Shown: one piece after another, positions 32,514 to 43,797 of the stretch
How the letters are laid out: each line of letters starts with the position of its first letter
How positions within the stretch are numbered: the stretch's first letter is position 1
NCBI GenBank assembly: GCA_018524725.1
Contig: JAEUWP010000558.1
Coordinates: 1 to 43,917 of the forward strand
Source of the DNA: Podaxis mareebaensis
Lineage: Eukaryota > Basidiomycota > Agaricomycetes > Agaricales > Agaricaceae
DNA length: 43,917 nt
Direction: 5' to 3'
Translations under genes and position numbers: made by a program
The notes under the pieces: model-generated
The model's input: the letters and a program-made list of their open reading frames with translations, nothing else
Database searches by the model: none
What the model was told of the DNA's origin: nothing

Positions 32514-34650
32514 AGGGCAGTCCTCAGGTCTCCACACAGACTGGGGGCTACATTGATCTTCTCTGTGCACCAGGGAGTTTCTGGCTCAATGCATCTGCTC
32601 TTTCTAACCCTAATGCTTTGTATCTCAAATTCACTTCTTCTCTATTTTCTTCCCCTGCCTCCAATTCTCCTTTCTTCATCACTGTGCTTGTTGACAGTGG
32701 TTCTACTCACTATTTTGTTGACTCCAGTTTAGTGTACAAATTTGACATTCCAACTTCATCTATTGCTCTGGTGGAACTTTGCTTGTTTGATGGCTCTTCA
32801 AATTCCTTTATCACTCAGTCTGCTTCACTTCCTGTAACCTTTGATACCAGTGAATGTATGAACCTTGACCTGTATGTCACCCAGCTTGATTCTGCTTGTT
32901 CAGTAGTTCTAGGACATGACTGGCTCACCCACTACAATCCATTGATTGATTGGGTTTCAGGCCATATCACTTTCTGTGCCCCTGACAATGCAAATCTCAC
33001 ACCTTCTGTTTCTGTATGTGCATCCTCTACTTCTGTAGAGTCATCTACCACTGTTCTGGATCCAGCTTCATCTCTGACTCTGATCTCTGACTCCACTCCC
33101 TTCCCTCCTGCAAAGCCTGACATCTGTCTCATCAATACTGCAGCATTCATGCATGCTTTGTGTCTTCTGGGTTCATACCACTTTGTCCTTAATCTCCACT
33201 CCACTGCTATTTCTGCTTCATCTGCCTCCACTGAAGAGCCTACCAACCTTTTCAATGTTCCCACTGAGTATCACAAATTTGCTGATGTTTTCAGCAAAGC
33301 CCATACCAACTCCCTTCCCCCATACCATCCTTTTGACCTCAAGATTAATCTAGAAAAAGGTGCTTCTCCCCTAGTCAGAATGATTTATTCATTATCACAG
33401 GTTGAGCTGGAAGTGCTCTGAGAGTTTATTGATGAACACTTGTCAATAGGCTTTATCTGTCCCTCCACCTCTCCACATGGTGCCCCTGTTCTCTTTGTCA
33501 AGAAGAAAGACAGATCCCTCCAACTTTGTGTTGATTTCTGAGGCCTCAACTGTATCACCAAGAAGGATTGTTACCTGCTTCCTCTCATTTCTGATCTCCT
33601 CAACTCTCTCCACAAGGCCCACATTTATATGAAGATAGATCTCCATCATGCTTATCATTTGGTCCAGATCACTGAAGGTGATGAATGAAAGACTGCATTC
33701 AGAACCTGCTACAGCTCATTTGAATAGCTCATCATGCCTTTCAGTCTTACCAATGCTCCTGCTGCTTTTCAACAATTCATGAATGATATCTTCAAGGATT
33801 TGCTTGATGTGTGTGTCACTGTCTATTTGGACAATATCCTGATCTACTCCAACAACCCATCCAAGCACTGCAAGCATGTCTGGGAGGTCCTTAAATGTCT
33901 TTGCAAAAATAGTCTTTATGTGCACACCAATAAATGTGAGTTCAACTCTGATACAGTTGAATACCTTGGTTATATTCTTTCTCCTGAAGGTCTCAAGATG
34001 TCCAAGGTCAAGGTCAAGATCATCCAGGAGTGGCCTGAGCCAAAGAAGGTTAAAAGACATTCAGTCTTTCCTTGGGTTTGCAAATTTCTACTGCTATTTC
34101 ATCCATGCATACTCCAATATCATCATTCTGCTTACTTGTCTCACCCAAAAAGGTACTCCATAGAGTTTTGGTGATGAAGCCCACAAATCATTCAACACCC
34201 TTAAGGAAGCCTTCACTACTGCTCTAGTCCTCACTCATTGGATCCCTGACTCCCAAATCATTGTTGAGACTGACACTTCTGACTATACCCTAGCTGCAAT
34301 TCTCTCCATTGTCACTCCAGATGGCAATATATATCCTATAGTGTTCCACTCCCACACATTCTCCACTTCCAAGCTCAATTATGACACCCATGACAAAGAA
34401 CTCTTGGCAATCTTCAAAGCCTTCTGCATTTAGTGACACTACCTCAAAGGCTCTGCTCTTCCAATAAATGTTGTCACAGATTGCAAGAACCTTGAGTATT
34501 TTTATACCATAAAGGTTTTGACCTGATGCCAAGCCTACTGGTCCAAATATCTTTCACAATTCAACCTTATCATCTATTTCTGCCCTGGTTGCCTCAGAAT
34601 AAAACTAGACACTTTGACTAGACAATGGGACATCTACCCCAAAGGGAGGA
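32514..34650 (+). pseudogene. Protease, reverse transcriptase and RNase H of Gypsy copy B
   Basis: The protease has LVDSGSTHYFVD near 32690 and VVLGHDWLTHYNPLIDW. RT follows in the same frame: INLEKGASPLVRMIYSLS, TGA at 33419 (Trp in copy A), VLFVKKK, VDF-TGA-GLN, HIYMKIDLHHAYHLV, two more stops at former Trp codons, LTNAPAAFQQFMNDIF and VYLDNILIYS. The second catalytic Asp reads Asn (AAT 33833-33835). A one-base frameshift lies near 34050 at the run of A in GTTAAAAGAC. RNase H follows, with ETDTSDYTLAAIL and TDCKNLEYF, the TRQWDIY end being near 34640. Confidence 0.82.
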
Positions 34651-34689
34651 ATAGCAACTACTCAGTGGTCAACCTGTACAATTTCTGGC

Positions 34690-35556
34690 CCCTATTCACT
34701 TAAGAACAGCTTGCTGCCTCCATCTGCACTACCTACCTCTACACTCCAACCCTTTGTGCTGCTGTAGTCATGGATATGTTTAAACTCCATTCTGATATCC
34801 TTGCCACCCTTCCTAATGACCCAATCACAGCTGAACACCTTGCTAACCCCAAAGGATGTTGGTCTGTAGATTCCAATGGCTTCTTACAACTTGATGACAG
34901 GATCTATGTACCTGACTCCAACAACCTCCACCTCTGCATCTTGTAGTACCACCACAACCATGCACTAGCTGGTCATTTTGGCCAGAACAAAACCCTAGAA
35001 CTGATCTGATGCAATTATACATGGCCCAGTATCCAAGACTTCATCAAGGATTTCTGCAAGAGTTGTGTGACATGCATGTGATCCAAACCTCAACATCATT
35101 AGCCATATGAGAACCTCAAGCAGCTTCCAATCCCTGAATGCCCCTGGGACTCAATTTCCATGGACTTCATCAAGAAACTTCCCTCTTCCTCCAGTTATGA
35201 CACTATACTCATAATTATTGACTGCCTCATAAAGCAAGCAATCTTTGTTCTGACACATGATACTATCACTTCCACTGAGCCTACCTGATTATTTGTCCTA
35301 CATGTATTCTCCAAGTACAGTGTTCCTTTGCACATTACCTCTAACTGTGGTTCCAAATTTGTATCACATTTCTTCTGTTCCCTTGGTCAAGCTCTCAACA
35401 TGAAGCTTCACTATACCTCTGGATACCATTCCAAAGGTAATGGACAGATGGAATGAACTAACTAGACCTTGGAACAGTACCTCTGCATTTATTGCAACTA
35501 TCAACAGGACAACTGGGCCAAAACTCCTTCTGATTGCTGAGTTTGTGTTCAATAAT
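34690..35556 (+). pseudogene. Integrase of Gypsy copy B, truncated
   Basis: The HHCC zinc-binding end survives as HHNHALAGHFGQNKTLEL and CKSCVTC (about 34950-35080). The DDE core follows: WDSISMDFIKKLPSS with the first Asp; ITSNCGSKFVSHFF, where the family has SDRGSEF, so the second Asp is Asn; and GYHSKGNGQME with the Glu, each amid stops. It breaks off after AEFVFNNN at 35556, so the C-terminal domain is missing and a chromodomain cannot be assessed. Confidence 0.78.
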
Positions 35557-37049
35557 AATGTGCTTCTTGAAGCACTTACAGTGCTGCAAGATATGATCAC
35601 ACATCTCAACCATAGCCAAGCCACAGGGACAGGAGAACTCTTCCTGTGGGAAGAATTGGACCTTGTAGGATCTGATGGGGGTATGCCTGAGGACACACTT
35701 TGTGAAGCACACTGAGAGAGTGGGTGGTGCATCCTTGAGAAGTGAGAACCATGTGCCACCAGAGTGGTACCTGGGCTAGAGAGGCTGTTTGGAGCCCAGG
35801 TCCAGAACCTTGAAGAACTGGTGACCTTTATACTTCAGCTCCTGGAATACAGCCTTCCAGACATTGAGACAAGAATTAACAATGTTTCTCAGTTGTTGAT
35901 TGAGTGACTGTACTACCTGCATCCCAATGGCCACAGGAGGGAGCATGGAGGCATGCTCATGAGCTGCCCCATGGATTTCCCAGGGGTCCCCTGAAGGAAC
36001 CTCCCAAAATTGTATCTTCCTCCCTGGTTGGGACAACTATGGGGTGAGAAGGTGAATGACAGCCAAAGCATATGTCTGCCCTGATGTAGGAGAGGGGTCA
36101 ACTGATTTCTTGGCTGATGCCAGAGAATCAGTCCAGACCAGGATAGTGTTAACACCTTCCAAGCCTATGGCTTGGGCCAGTGCCAGCTGAATGGTGAAAA
36201 GTTCCACATCCAGGGCAGTCACATCACCTACCACTCTCCTGGTTGCATTAACCAGATTTCTACAGTAGTACACCAAGGCTGCTGACACAGCCTGGTAGAA
36301 GCCATGTATAGGCCAACTCACATCAGTCCCACAATAGGCTGTATCAGGGGAGTGTTCTGCTGCTTACAGAACCATCTCCATCTGTTGTACATACCTAGCC
36401 TGGTCTTTGGCATCCCTGGGTGCAGCACAGAACTCAACTTGATCCTGAAATTGATCAAGAAGATGATGTCCAGGCTGGGCTTCTTCAGTGTCCAGCTCAA
36501 ATCACTCACTAATCTCATCCAACTTCTTATTGGAGGAGATAAGGGGGCCACCTGCCTTCTCACACTGCCTAGGTGTCATGAGGGTGATAGATCTGGGGTG
36601 GGGCAGCACTCCCATGGTGTGTTCCTCTCCCAATAATGCCCTGAGGGCATGATTGGGGGAGAGAGTATGTAATCTGAAGCACACCCATTTGGTGAGCTTC
36701 TTGAGATGCAGATGGAAGGGGATAAGGCCTGCTAGGGCTTCACTCCCTCCAGTCAGAGACATTTTGAACATGCCAGTAATCCACAATGCAGCTTTGCACT
36801 GCATTGTTGAGAGAGACTTGAGGAGCAACTTGTTTTGTGCTCCCAGAAAGAACCAAAGGCAGAACCCATAAGTGGCTATGGGTATGACACATGCTCAGTA
36901 GAGTGTGTGCTTCTGATCAGATATCAGACCACATGAAGAATTACCTAACATTCCCATTGCCTTAACCATTGATAGGGACTTGGTGGAGTAGTACCTGATA
37001 TGCTCCTTGAATGAGAGTCACTGATTGAAATAGAATCCCAGGTAATGCC
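35557..37049 (-). pseudogene. LINE ORF2 C-terminal part with RNase H (minus copy)
   Basis: Read on the minus strand: the segment after the RT domain with CKAALWITGMFKMSLTGGSE and LIPFHLHLKKLTKWVCF; then the RNase H domain with GFYQAVSAALVYYCRNLVN, ALDVELFTIQLALAQAIG (Glu) and ILVWTDSLASAKKS (Asp). The C-terminal motif follows, with C-x-C-x-G-L-A-M-V-E-x-C-D-H-I-L-Q-H-C. The TDAS motif expected before GFYQ is changed. It forms one arm of the long inverted repeat with 37098-38580. Confidence 0.76.
37034..37049. repeat. Left target-site duplication of plus-strand LINE
   Basis: AATCCCAGGTAATGCC, repeated exactly at 39076-39091. The first two A residues on the right could also belong to the poly(A), so the duplication is 14-16 bp. 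Confidence 0.85.
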
Positions 37050-38676
37050 CCCATTCACTAGTAATACTCCCCTTAGGCCCAAGCCATTCTGGCAGTACTT
37101 GGGATTCTATTTCAATTGGCAGCTCTCATTCAAGGAGCACATCAGGTATTACTCCACCAAATCCCTATTGACAGTCAAGGCAATGGGGATGTTAGGTAAC
37201 TCCTCACATGGTCTGACATCCAATCAGAAATACACACTCTACTATGCATGTGTGGTGCCCATAGCTACCTATGGGTTCTGCCTTTGGTTCTTCCCAGGAG
37301 CACAGAACAAGCTGCTCCTTAAGCTCCTCTCTAAGATGCAGTGTAAAGCTGCACTTTGGATCACTGGCACCTTTAGAATGTCTCTGACTGGAGGGAGTGA
37401 AGCTCTAGTGGGCCTCATCCCCTTCCATCTATATCTCAAGAAGCTCACTAAACAGGTGTGCTTCAGGGTACACACCCTCTCCCCCAATCATACCCTTAGG
37501 GCATTGTTAGGGGATGATTACACCATGGGAGTGATGCCCCACCCTAGATCTATTGCCCTCATGATACTTAGGCAGTGTGAGAAGGCAGGTAGTCCCCTCA
37601 TCTCCTCCAACAAAAAGCTGGATGAGATCAGCAAATGTTTTGAGCCAGATGCTGATGAAGCCTGGCCCAGATATCATCTTCTCAACCAATTTCAAGATCA
37701 AGTCGAGTTCTGCACCATGCCCAGGGATGCTGAAGATCAGGCCAGGTATTTACAACAGATGGAGATAGTGATGCATGCAGCAGAACACTCCCCTGACACA
37801 GCCTACTGTGGGACTGATGCAAGTCAGCCCACACATGGCTTTTACCAGGCTGTATCAGTGGCCTTGGTATACCACTGCAAAAACCTGGTTAATGCGACCA
37901 GGAGAGCAGTAGGTGATGTCACTGCCCTAGATATGGAGCTCTTCACCATTTGGCTAGCACTGGCCTGAGCTGTTGGCTTGGAAGGTGTTAACACTATTTT
38001 GATCTGGACTGATTCTCTGGCTCTTGCCAAGAGATCTGTTGACCCTTCTCCCATGTCAGGGCAGGCTCATACCTTGGCTGTTATCTGACTTCTTACTCCA
38101 TAGTTATCCCAACAGGGAAGGAAGGTACAATTCTGGGAAGTCCTTGCTGGGGACCCCTGGGAGATTCACAGGGTGGCTCATAAGCATGCCTCTACACTCC
38201 CCCCTGTGGCTATTGGCACACAGGTAGTGCAATCACTCAACTAACATTTTAAAAATATTGTTAACTCTTGTCTTAATGCCTGGAAGGCTGTTTTCCAGGA
38301 GCTGAAGTACAGGGGCCACTAGTTCCTTGAGGTTCTGGACCTGGGCTCTAAGAAGCCACTTCAGCCCAGGTACCACTCTGGTGGTTCTTGGTTTACTCTC
38401 TTTAAAGGGGTGCCACCCACTCTCTCAGTGTACTTTGCAAGGTGTGTCCTCAGACATGCCCCCATTGGGTCCTATAAGGCCCAATTTTTCCCACAGGAGG
38501 AAGTCTCCTGTCTATGCAGCTTGGCTATGGTCAAGATACATGATCATATCTTGCAATACTGTAAGTGCTTCAAGAAACACATCAAGGGTCCCATCTACTT
38601 GGGAGACTTGATCAATTTCCTGAAAGTGAATGCATCTACATTTGCATTTAGGGCTGATCCATTGGGGATCAGATAA
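37050..38676 (+). pseudogene. LINE ORF2 C-terminal part with RNase H (plus copy)
   Basis: Open from 37050 to TGA 37966-37968 (about 306 codons): SKMQCKAALWITGTFRMSL, the RNase H with AYCGTDASQPTHGFYQ (Asp), ALDMELFTIWLALA (Glu), then after the TGA (CAG/CGA-type change) ILIWTDSLALAKRS (Asp). Further stops lie at about 38088 and 38100. The C-terminal part reads FARCVLRHAPIGSYKAQFFP and CLCSLAMVKIHDHILQYC, a C-x-C-x-H-x-C type motif usual at the end of LINE ORF2, and ends at TGA/TAA around 38674. All three RNase H acidic residues are kept. Confidence 0.78.
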
Positions 38677-39077
38677 CTGTTAAACCCAGTTTGGTTATGG
38701 ACCCTGGGCCTAACCCTTGAGTCCTTTATAGTGAAGTAACACCTATCCAACTATAACCCTTGGTGTCCGCTGGCTCTGTGCTAGTAGTGGTTAACTGGGA
38801 ATTGACCCATTGTTCTGGTTGTGGGTCCCCTTGGGGATTGGCTTCCAAGGGCCTTTGGATGTAGGCAAGGGGACCAGACTAGGGAGTAGCATGCCTGGCA
38901 GCACCATTGTGCTGTCCTCATCCTGTGCTTGGTAGCCTTTGGGAGGTGAGTGCATGTCAGCCTGTGGGGAGCTTATCCCTCACATCATCTTATATAGAGT
39001 AGGTACAGTGATGTATTCTGCAACTGGACTACAACTGAGCACCAGTATATAAATTGTTGAACAAAAAAAAAAAAAAA
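38677..39077 (+). other. 3' UTR and poly(A) of plus-strand LINE
   Basis: About 385 bp of noncoding LINE tail followed by 15 A. A TATATAAATTGTTGAAC segment precedes the A-run. I see no gene. Confidence 0.65.
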
Positions 39078-39091
39078 TCCCAGGTAATGCC
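39076..39091. repeat. Right target-site duplication of plus-strand LINE
   Basis: AATCCCAGGTAATGCC at the end of the A-run, identical to 37034-37049. It continues into the remaining part of the minus LINE. Confidence 0.85.
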
Positions 39092-39621
39092 AATATAGTT
39101 TGGGTCTAAGAGGAGTATCACTGGTGAATGGGGCAAACCCCAGATCTATCAGCAGGTTGTCATCTCCAGACTTCCAGGAGAAGTGGTATCGCTCCAACTT
39201 GGAATGTTCCAAAACCAGAGTGAAGGTGATGAAGAGCCTAAAAATGATTGCATAGGCATTTCAAAGTGCCTACAGATTGTCTTCCCAGGTCTTAGCCTGG
39301 GCTATGAGAGTACTATCATCCATATAAGAGAGGAGGGTAACTTGGAGAGGTGCAGTCTCCCTGTCAAACAGTTTCATCAGGGGAGCCAGGTACAAAGCAG
39401 AGAGGACAGGAGACAGGGCAGAACCCTGTCCTACACCCACATCTGTGTCTATAGGGTTGGAAGAGAACTGTCCCCACAAATAGGAGGTAGCTTGCCCAAC
39501 TAGGTAAGAAGCAAAGAACCTTCCCATGTTTTGGGGGAATCCCTGCTTGTCTAGTATAGCTATGAGCATGTCATGGTTCAAAGATGGAAAGAACTGAGCA
39601 ATGTCAAAAGTGATAACACTC
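39092..39621 (-). pseudogene. LINE reverse transcriptase fragment (minus copy)
   Basis: Reading from 39621 leftward: VITFDIAQFFPSLNHDMLIA (palm motif A, with the catalytic Asp), KQGFPQNMGRFFASYL, GVGQGSALSPVLSALYLAPL and the intact catalytic box LSYMDDSTLIAQAKTW. About 117 codons are open (39620-39270). It then continues with a stop into FTLVLEHSKLERYHFSW and GFAPFTSDTPLRPK. It is better preserved at the active site than the plus-strand homologue at 43400-43760, where the box reads YVDN. Confidence 0.82.
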
Positions 39622-39750
39622 ATCTATGCACTTCTTGATCTCATACCACCACCTTCCTATTTGGGACACCCTACCTGCTCATTGTCTTACTCAACTCCCA
39701 AAGCCTCTAGGTCACCTGATCTCAAATCAGGTATGGTATACATCAACTAA

Positions 39751-41650
39751 ATGTCACATTCATCCAAATCCTTGAGAGGTCAAGGTGGATTGCACTTGGA
39801 GGGCACCCCCCCCAGGCCACTGCTTTGCCTCAGCAGACACCTCTACCACTACCAGGAGCCCCACCTCCTCCACCATTGACTGGGGTGCAGACCCCTTCAC
39901 CCCCCCATCACCAAGCACTACTGCAAGGGAGTGCTACACATCACCAACTCCTGCCCAAGACTGCCAACTTTCTGCTGAGGTGACTCCAAGAGCCACCCAG
40001 TCTCAGTCCACTCCTGGTAACTCTCACTAGGCATCCCCCACCCCCAATCTATCCTCTCAGATGGATGTGGGTGAAGTCCTGGCTGCTGTCCCCTTAAAGC
40101 TGTTGAACACCATGTTAGGTGTTGAGGAGGATGCAGAAGCAATTGCTGAATCCCTCGAGACAACCAGGAGTTGGGTTCTTGAGTATGCTCACTCCCCTTT
40201 CTTGGGGAATGCTCTTAATGAGATCATGAGGACAGCATTGACCCTGGTGTCAGCCCTCAAAGACGTGGGCTAGTTTACAGTCCTAACACACCCCAATTCT
40301 GCCTACACACTGGCAGACAGGATTATTGAGGCCATAGGGCCATTCCTGCTGAGGCAGCCCTTCCTCCTCCCCCTATCATCTCCTCTACCTATGAAGTCAG
40401 ATGATACTGTCCCAGTGCAGCCCCTAGCATGCCCCATCAACCCCTGCCCATTAGCACTCAATGGGGGGAACTGCTCCTGGTCAGGGCCCTACCCCTTGCC
40501 TAACCCACCAAAGAGGCCTGCCCCTAGAGGTGGGCCACCTCCAGTCAATATGGTGACATGCCCAGGGAACTATGTCCAGGTGGTGGTTGCCCCCCCTGGC
40601 CCCTAACAGGCCAAGACAATGAACCTAGTCAATTTGGCTAAGGCATTTCCATCTCTCCCCCTTAGAAGCTTGTCCAACTTGAGAAACAGGCAGCAGGGGC
40701 CAAACCTTCTAAGGCTGCTAGCAAACAGCCTTCAATGATGACTTCTGGCCCAATGAGATGCCAGGTTATCATCATGGTGGATGTCACCACTCTTATAGTA
40801 ATGCCCAATGACTTACTAGCCACTATCAACATAGCTCTCATTGCTATGAGGTCTAAGCTTCGTGGTGAATCTATTAGGCCCAGCTTCAGTGGATTCATTG
40901 TTGCCACTAATGTCATAGCTATGGAGGATGATCTCAAAGTCATCCACTGCTGCCTCCCTTTGGTCTTCAGCCCCACTTCCCAGGGGGACATAGACCTCCC
41001 CCACTCCAAATCTTATCTCAAGATTATTGGAGTCCCATTCATCTGTCAGGGGCATGATAATACCAAGCCCAATGACATCATCACTACCATGAGGTCTTTG
41101 CCATATGCAGATTTGTTCATGGTTGCCAACAACATCAGGGTCAGGTGAAACTCTCTGGCATTAGATGGGTGCACCATCTAGTTCCAAATCTGGGACTCCC
41201 AAAGGGGTACCAAGGCAAGGTCCTTGATCAACAGGACTATATAGATCTTTGGTCAATCTTGCCACATTCTAGCAGCCAAAGCCAATCCCAGAGTCCCCCT
41301 CTGCCAGTGTTGCTGGAGATGGGGACATCCCACCACTGTATGCAGGTACAAAAGTCATGCCTGCCCCCTCTACTCAGGTCCTCACAAGTGTGAGAACCAC
41401 TGTCTTCTGTGTGGGTTGTGTAAAGGCAACCCAAAAGCCAATCCTCCAATCCCCCCAACCAGGCCGGATCACCCCTGCCCCCACAGGGAATCCTTCACTT
41501 GCCCTAACTGCAAGGGCAAGCATTCTGTCAACTCCTGCAAGTGTCCCTTCTGGTCCCACTGATTCAATGGTGATTGGATCAGGAAGAAATACTCTGAAGT
41601 ATGTGACTGCATGGCTTGTTACTCTATTTGTCCTGATGCCCAGCATTCCT
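39751..41650 (+). pseudogene. LINE ORF1 with three zinc knuckles, decayed
   Basis: Likely start ATG 39751 (MSHSSKSLRGQGG). The frame changes at a C-run near 39807 and then runs to 40273 with a TAG at 40028-40030. A Pro-rich stretch follows. The folded part (40735-41148) contains SKSYLKIIGVPFI, like FIKIVDVPF in the other ORF1. Downstream, in shifted frames, lie the knuckles: CWRWGHPTTVC (about 41310), CPLYSGPHKCENHC (second Cys to Tyr) and CPNCKGKHSVNSC (about 41500). The same order of knuckles and the linker GNPKANPPIPPT relate it closely to the ORF1-only element (GNPKSSPPIPPT). Confidence 0.75.
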
Positions 41651-41660
41651 TTCAGTCTCA

Positions 41661-43797
41661 TTGAAAGTGATCTCAGACATCTGTATCCATTCACAGAATG
41701 TCAACTGTAGTTACATTCTAGTGGATTCATTGCTTGAATTATGTAAAAATAAATTTGATGTTATCTTCCTCCAAGAACCTCCCTGGAGAACCATTCACAA
41801 AGTGCCCTCTACCATTAGAAAAGAGGGCGACAACATTGTTGGGGCCCCCAAGTATCCCAAATGGACATGCTTTATCAGGCAAGTAGAACTGAATTCCAGA
41901 CTGCATGTTATGGGTTATGTCCATAACAGGCTGTCCAAGCTCTGACCATCACTTTGCATGGATCTGGTAGATCACAATGATCTCATGATGATCTCCCTTT
42001 TCCAGAGAGAGTCACACTGTCATCTTCTCAATATCTACTCTGATGATGAGAAAACTGTGGTCCAATTTCTATCAGAAGTAGCAGATCTACTACCACCCCT
42101 GAATTATATGGGGGGAGATTTTAATCTCCACTCAAGTGTGTGGGAGGAAGCATACCCATTCCACCACTATTGGTCTCAGATGCTGCTGGATACAGCTTCA
42201 GATTTTGGCCTGGATCTGGCCCAACCCCAAATCCCTGGTCCTATGTGCTTTCCCTTCATGACATCAGATCACCTGTCAGTGATCGACCTGATGTTCATCT
42301 CCATACAGAATGCTCTTACACTGTGATGCAGTATTGAGCCCTCTCACAGGGGGTCATCTGACCATGCTCCCCTCCTAATCCAGCTTCCCATTGAGTGAGT
42401 ATCTTTGGGTGGAACTAGGTGGGCTCTGCCTAGGGAATCAGAGGAAGAACTTGAGTTCCTCTCTATGTGCTCTGAGGGTCTGGCAGCATTGGCTGATAGA
42501 TGTCCTCAAAACTCCAACCAGATTGAGGAGATGGTGTCTGCCATAGCCAAAGTCTTCTCTAGGGCATGGGATTCCTGTGCCAAAGAGGTCAATATAGTAT
42601 CATGCTCCAAGCCCTGGTGGAATGAGGAGTGTCAGAGGTCACTCAGCCATCACAGGACCTCTGGGTCCCCAGAAGACTGGGCAGAGTTCAGGTGAGCCAC
42701 AAGGGCTGCCAAGTGGGCATTCTTTGATGAGAAGATCACAGAGATAGCCACTACTAACAAGCAGCCATGGGACCTTATGGAATGGGTCAAACAATGCAAG
42801 ATGCCAGCAGTGGAAGCCATCAGTTACGATGGCTACCCCTGTCATGACCTAGATACCCTGTGGAATGCCCTACACAGCACCTACAATGCAGCTTCAGATC
42901 ACAGACCCAAGGTCAATATCCTGGATCCACTCTCCTCTCTGCCCCCTTGGGAGTGGGTCCCATTCTCATGCCTAGAACTGGCTGAGGCACTCTCAGCTTG
43001 CTCCTCAGTATCCACCCCAAGTCCAGACCATGTCACTTGGTCTCACCCAAAGGACATCATTGTAAATGAACATTGTTGTGATGTGTTCCTCACCTTGGCC
43101 AATGCCTGCCTCTCAGCAGGGCACTGGCCGAGGCATTTCAAAGAGTCAGTCTCAGTGATCATCCCAAAGCTGGAAAAGCCTTCATACTCCACACCCAAGT
43201 TGTTCAGACCCATAGTGCTTCTGAACACCCTGGGCAAACTCATTGAGAAGATGCTTTCTAAGTGCCTCCAATTCAACTCCATCAAGTATGGTGTCTTTCA
43301 TCCAAACCAGCTCAGTGGAGTAAGACAGAGATCTACTGAAGATACTGGTTTGTTCCTGACCCATGTTATCAGAAGTGGCTAGGCTAAGGGCCTCAGAACA
43401 AGTGTTGTCACTTTTGATATTGCTCAGTTCTTTCCTTCTTTGAACCATGATATGCTCATGGCCATTCTCGACAAGCAGGGATTCCCCCCAAATGTGGGGA
43501 GGTTCTTTACTTCCTACTTAGTTGGGCAAGCTACCTCTTATTTGTGAGGACAGTTCTCATCCAACCCTATGGATGCAGATGTGGGTGTAGGACAGGAATC
43601 TGCCTTGTCCCCTGTCCTCTCTGCTCTGTACCTGGCTCCCCTGATAAAGCTATTTGATAGGGAAGCAGCACCACTCAGGGTCACCCTCCTCTTATATGTG
43701 GACAATGGCACTCTCATAGCCTAGGCTAAGACCTGGGAAGATAACCTGCAGGCACTTTGAAGTGCCTATGCAATTATTTTTAGACTGTTTGTTGCAT
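41661..43797 (+). pseudogene. LINE ORF2: endonuclease and reverse transcriptase, decayed
   Basis: The AP endonuclease begins with QNVNCSYILVDSLLE and FDVIFLQEPPWRTI (catalytic Glu), has GGDFNLHSSVW (about 42110) and ends with SDHAPLLIQLPI. Between the domains lies CSKPWWNEECQRSL. RT contains HWPRHFKESVSVIIPK, FRPIVLLNTLGKLIEKML, HPNQLSGVRQRSTEDTGLFL, FDIAQFFPSLNHDM, VGQESALSPVLSALYLAPL (G to E) and LYVDNGTLIA, where the second catalytic Asp reads Asn. Stops lie at 41943, 42324, 42693, 43380, 43545 and others. The element cannot encode an active enzyme. Confidence 0.82.

Larger units (their letters stand above)
30363..35556 (+). mobile_element. Ty3/Gypsy retrotransposon copy B, decayed
   Basis: The most complete Gypsy copy: 5' LTR, gag, protease, RT, RNase H and integrase, ending abruptly at 35556 where a minus-strand LINE fragment begins. 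The 3' end of integrase and the 3' LTR are not found in this window. It is in the same orientation as copy A, about 130 bp downstream of A's broken end. Numerous TGA and TAG codons replace Trp, Arg and Gln codons, and CpG is very rare. Confidence 0.85.
37050..39077 (+). mobile_element. Plus-strand 5'-truncated LINE inserted in the minus LINE
   Basis: 2.03 kb, starting inside ORF2 (PFTSNTPLRPK) and ending in an A-run (39063-39077) after about 390 bp of 3' UTR. The exact 14-16-bp target-site duplication on both sides and the 5' truncation are the marks of target-primed reverse transcription. Its target was the homologous minus-strand LINE, so the copies now lie head to head. It gives the only 3' end of this LINE family seen in the window. 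Confidence 0.88.
35557..39621 (-). mobile_element. Minus-strand LINE fragment, interrupted
   Basis: Tad-like LINE in reverse orientation, present as two blocks (39621-39078 and 37049-35557) that rejoin when the plus-strand LINE between them is removed. The first block is RT, the second the region after RT, the RNase H and the C-terminal Cys/His motif. It is 5'-truncated near 39621. Its other end (35557) lacks the expected T-run, so the 3' end has been lost by deletion or recombination. It abuts the broken integrase of Gypsy copy B. Confidence 0.78.
39622..43797 (+). mobile_element. Plus-strand Tad-like LINE with ORF1 and ORF2, decayed
   Basis: Longest LINE copy of the window: about 130 bp of leader, a decayed ORF1 with zinc knuckles, then ORF2 with AP-type endonuclease and reverse transcriptase. 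Homology to the minus-strand copy stops near 43797, in the region just after RT, so the rest of ORF2 and the 3' end are missing. The exact 5' boundary is uncertain because it abuts the truncated 5' end of the minus LINE at 39621. No target-site duplication was found. Confidence 0.75.

Noticed and set aside
35557..39077. Twin-priming 5' inversion of a single LINE
   Set aside because: Twin priming inverts an adjacent part of the element. Here both arms carry the same element segment, and an exact target-site duplication shows two separate insertions.
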